Assembly: GCA_040219575.1 (NCBI GenBank)
Contig: JAVJSD010000104.1
Coordinates: 1 to 64,000, forward strand
Length of the DNA: 64,000 nucleotides
From: JAVJSD01 sp040219575
Lineage (GTDB): Bacteria > Planctomycetota > Planctomycetia > Pirellulales > Pirellulaceae
Reading direction: 5' to 3'
Within the stretch, counting starts at the first letter, position 1. Every line of letters starts with the position of its first letter. Below, in pieces: positions 62,352 to 64,000 of the stretch. Both the position numbers and the translations under genes were made by a program. The notes below the pieces were generated by a model. It ran no database searches and was not told where the DNA came from. It saw only the letters and a program-made list of their open reading frames with translations.

Positions 62352-63518
62352 ATGAACCAAGTGCCGCTCCTCGACATCGTCGCCCAGAACCAGCCGTTGT
62401 GGGCCGAATTGCAGCCGGCCTTGGAATCCGTCATGTCGCAGGCGCAGTTCGTCCTCGGACCGGCCGTCGAACGCTTTGAACAGAACTTCGCCCGCTACCT
62501 GGGCGCAAAGCATGCGGTCGGCGTGAACAACGGCACCTCGGCCTTGTTGTTGGCGCTGCAAGGGCTCGACATCGGCCCCGGCGACGAGGTCATCACCACG
62601 CCGCTCACCTGGATCAGCACCAGTTGGGCGATCAGCTATCTGGGGGCTCGGCCGGTTTTCGTCGACGTCGACCCGGTCAGCTACAATCTCGATCCCGAAT
62701 TGGTTGAAAACGCGATCACGCCGCGCACCAAAGCCTTGCTGCCCGTCCACCTGTACGGACAATCGGCCAATCTCACGCAACTCGCGTCGTTGGCCGAGCG
62801 GCACGGCCTGACGCTCGTCGAGGACGCCGCCCAGGCCCACGGCGCGATGCACGGCGGGCGTCGCGTGGGAACGATCGGGCGGGCCGGTTGCTTCAGCTTC
62901 TACCCGGGTAAGAATCTCGGCGCGTTGGGCGAAGCCGGCGCGATCGTCACCGACGACGAGCAACTCGCCCAGCGGCTTCGCAGCCTCCGCGACCACGCGC
63001 AGCGCGGCCGGCACCATCACGTCGAAATCGGCTACAACGCGCGGATGGAGGGACTGCAGGGCGCGGCCCTCGACGTCAAGCTCCGTTACCTCGACCGCTG
63101 GAACGCCACGCGATCGCTTCACGCCGAGCGCTATCACGACCTGTTGAGCGATTGCCCCCACCTGACGCTCCCGCGTCTCGGCTCGCTGGAGGAGCACGTC
63201 TGGCATTTGTTCGTGGTGCTGGTCCGCGACGTTCCCCGCGAGACGCTGCGACAGGCGCTGGGCGAGTTGGGCGTGGCCACCGGCGTCCACTACCCGACGC
63301 TCGTCCCCTTCCAGCCAGTCTATGCGGGTCTCGGCTATCGCCCTGGAGACTTCCCCATCGCCGAGCACGTCGCGCGGCACTGCCTGTCGCTGCCGATGTT
63401 TCCTGAACTGACGGAAGCCCAGATCGAACATGTGGCGGAATCGCTGTGGGAGCTTCTCTCGGACCCGCACCGGCTGGCGTCCGGTTCCGCGGCGCTCCCC
63501 TCGGGAGGCGTCTCATGA
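62352..63518 (+). CDS. DegT/DnrJ/EryC1/StrS family PLP aminotransferase
   Basis: A 388-residue sugar aminotransferase. Blocks: VPLLDIVAQNQPLWAEL, LGAKHAVGVNNGTSALLLALQ (PLP phosphate-binding), TTPLTWISTSWAI, VEDAAQAHGA and the PLP lysine in FYPGKNLGALGEAGAIVTDD. These are standard features of enzymes that make 3- or 4-amino sugars for surface glycans. Follows tadC; the next gene is a GT2 enzyme overlapping by 4 nt (ATGA). The products could decorate surface polymers or pili, but no sugar can be named. Confidence 0.92.
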   Translation: MNQVPLLDIVAQNQPLWAELQPALESVMSQAQFVLGPAVERFEQNFARYLGAKHAVGVNNGTSALLLALQGLDIGPGDEVITTPLTWISTSWAISYLGARPVFVDVDPVSYNLDPELVENAITPRTKALLPVHLYGQSANLTQLASLAERHGLTLVEDAAQAHGAMHGGRRVGTIGRAGCFSFYPGKNLGALGEAGAIVTDDEQLAQRLRSLRDHAQRGRHHHVEIGYNARMEGLQGAALDVKLRYLDRWNATRSLHAERYHDLLSDCPHLTLPRLGSLEEHVWHLFVVLVRDVPRETLRQALGELGVATGVHYPTLVPFQPVYAGLGYRPGDFPIAEHVARHCLSLPMFPELTEAQIEHVAESLWELLSDPHRLASGSAALPSGGVS

Positions 63519-64000
63519 TCCGACCGCAACTCAGCTTTGCGCTGCTCAACTACAACGAACAGGGAACCGTGGAGTCGGCCGCCCGTCGCGCATCCCGGGC
63601 GCTGGCGGCTTGCGGACGAACCTACGAGTTGGTGTTGGTCGACGACGGTTCGACCGATGGGTCCGGCGACATCCTGCGGCGGCTGGCCGAGGAGTTGCCG
63701 CACTGCCGGACGATTTTCCATGGCGAGAACCGCGGCATCGGCGCGGGAATCCGCACGTGCTATTTCTCGACCGTGGGAGAGTGGACGACCTGGTTCCCGG
63801 CCGATCTGCAAGCCGATCCCGACGAACTACCGCGACTGCTCGACTGCCTCGACGACTGCGACGCGCTGCTGACCTACCGCCGCCCGCAAGCACGGCGGGT
63901 CAGTCCGGTCCGCAAGCTCGTGTCGAGTTGCGACCGCCTGCTGGTCCGCGCGTTGTTCGGCATCGCCGCGCGCGACCTGCACTGGATTCGCTTCTTTCGG
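63515..64000 (+). CDS. GT2 family glycosyltransferase, cut by the window end
   Basis: A partial frame starting ATG at 63515 inside the aminotransferase stop (ATGA overlap) and open to the window edge. It reads LSFALLNYNEQGTVESAARR, then LVLVDDGSTDGSGDILRRL and the acidic motif ADLQADPDEL, matching GT2 transferases of the ArnC/DPM1 kind. A Tyr/Asn replaces the usual V/I-P in the first strand. Coupled with the DegT enzyme, it likely uses an amino-sugar or polyprenyl carrier. Its C-terminus, including any TM helices, is not in this window. Confidence 0.85.
   Translation, partial: MIRPQLSFALLNYNEQGTVESAARRASRALAACGRTYELVLVDDGSTDGSGDILRRLAEELPHCRTIFHGENRGIGAGIRTCYFSTVGEWTTWFPADLQADPDELPRLLDCLDDCDALLTYRRPQARRVSPVRKLVSSCDRLLVRALFGIAARDLHWIRFFR

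Overview
The window looks like a high-GC planctomycete chromosome, probably of the Pirellulales. The evidence is one DUF1549/DUF1553 'planctomycete cytochrome c' gene, two DUF1501 Tat-exported genes, a ThuA-like gene, many extracytoplasmic esterases with Tat or lipoprotein signals, ECF sigma factors, a secreted Hint-domain protein, and many dispersed intergenic palindromes. I see no rRNA, tRNA, CRISPR array, integrase or transposase.

Layout. 1-4.5 kb: a uronate-isomerase-like gene with an acidic tail, a short ORF that begins like flagellin, and an ECF sigma factor with a strong terminator. 4.6-20 kb: mostly housekeeping and secreted genes (Tat esterase, SelW-like protein, RRM protein, metalloprotease lipoprotein, flavoprotein, BI-1 protein, nth, dcd, a methyltransferase/flavin reductase pair, DUF4105 and NHL lipoproteins, CocE-type hydrolase). 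20-30 kb: small membrane proteins, ThuA, DUF1501, HD-GYP, the Hint protein, and a three-gene minus-strand unit of ECF sigma, candidate anti-sigma and HtrA-like pseudoprotease. 30-47 kb: glycogen synthase, SASA esterase, the DUF1549/1553 plus DUF1501 pair, a flippase-like protein, GT2 plus membrane glycosyltransferase-like pair, CE1 esterase, M20 peptidase and RdgB.

47.7-62.3 kb is a Tad/Flp pilus locus. Two pseudopilin genes (TadG-like, TadE-like) diverge from an Flp pilin plus a second TadE-like gene. Two unusual membrane-protein genes follow, then four tandem pilin-like paralogues, then the assembly genes (A24 prepilin peptidase, CpaB/RcpC, TadA ATPase, TadB, TadC). No secretin (RcpA/CpaC) or TadZ/CpaE is visible. 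A DegT aminotransferase and a GT2 glycosyltransferase, cut by the window end, follow.

The most interesting items are the four-member pilin-like family, with its displaced acidic residue and paired C-terminal cysteines, and two 7-bp TGAGTGG/TGAGGGG arrays that each start exactly at the stop codon of an unrelated gene. An element of about 80 bp with AGCGGAA/TTCCGCT ends and several other hairpin families are also scattered between genes. All functional calls come from reading motifs; no database search was run.
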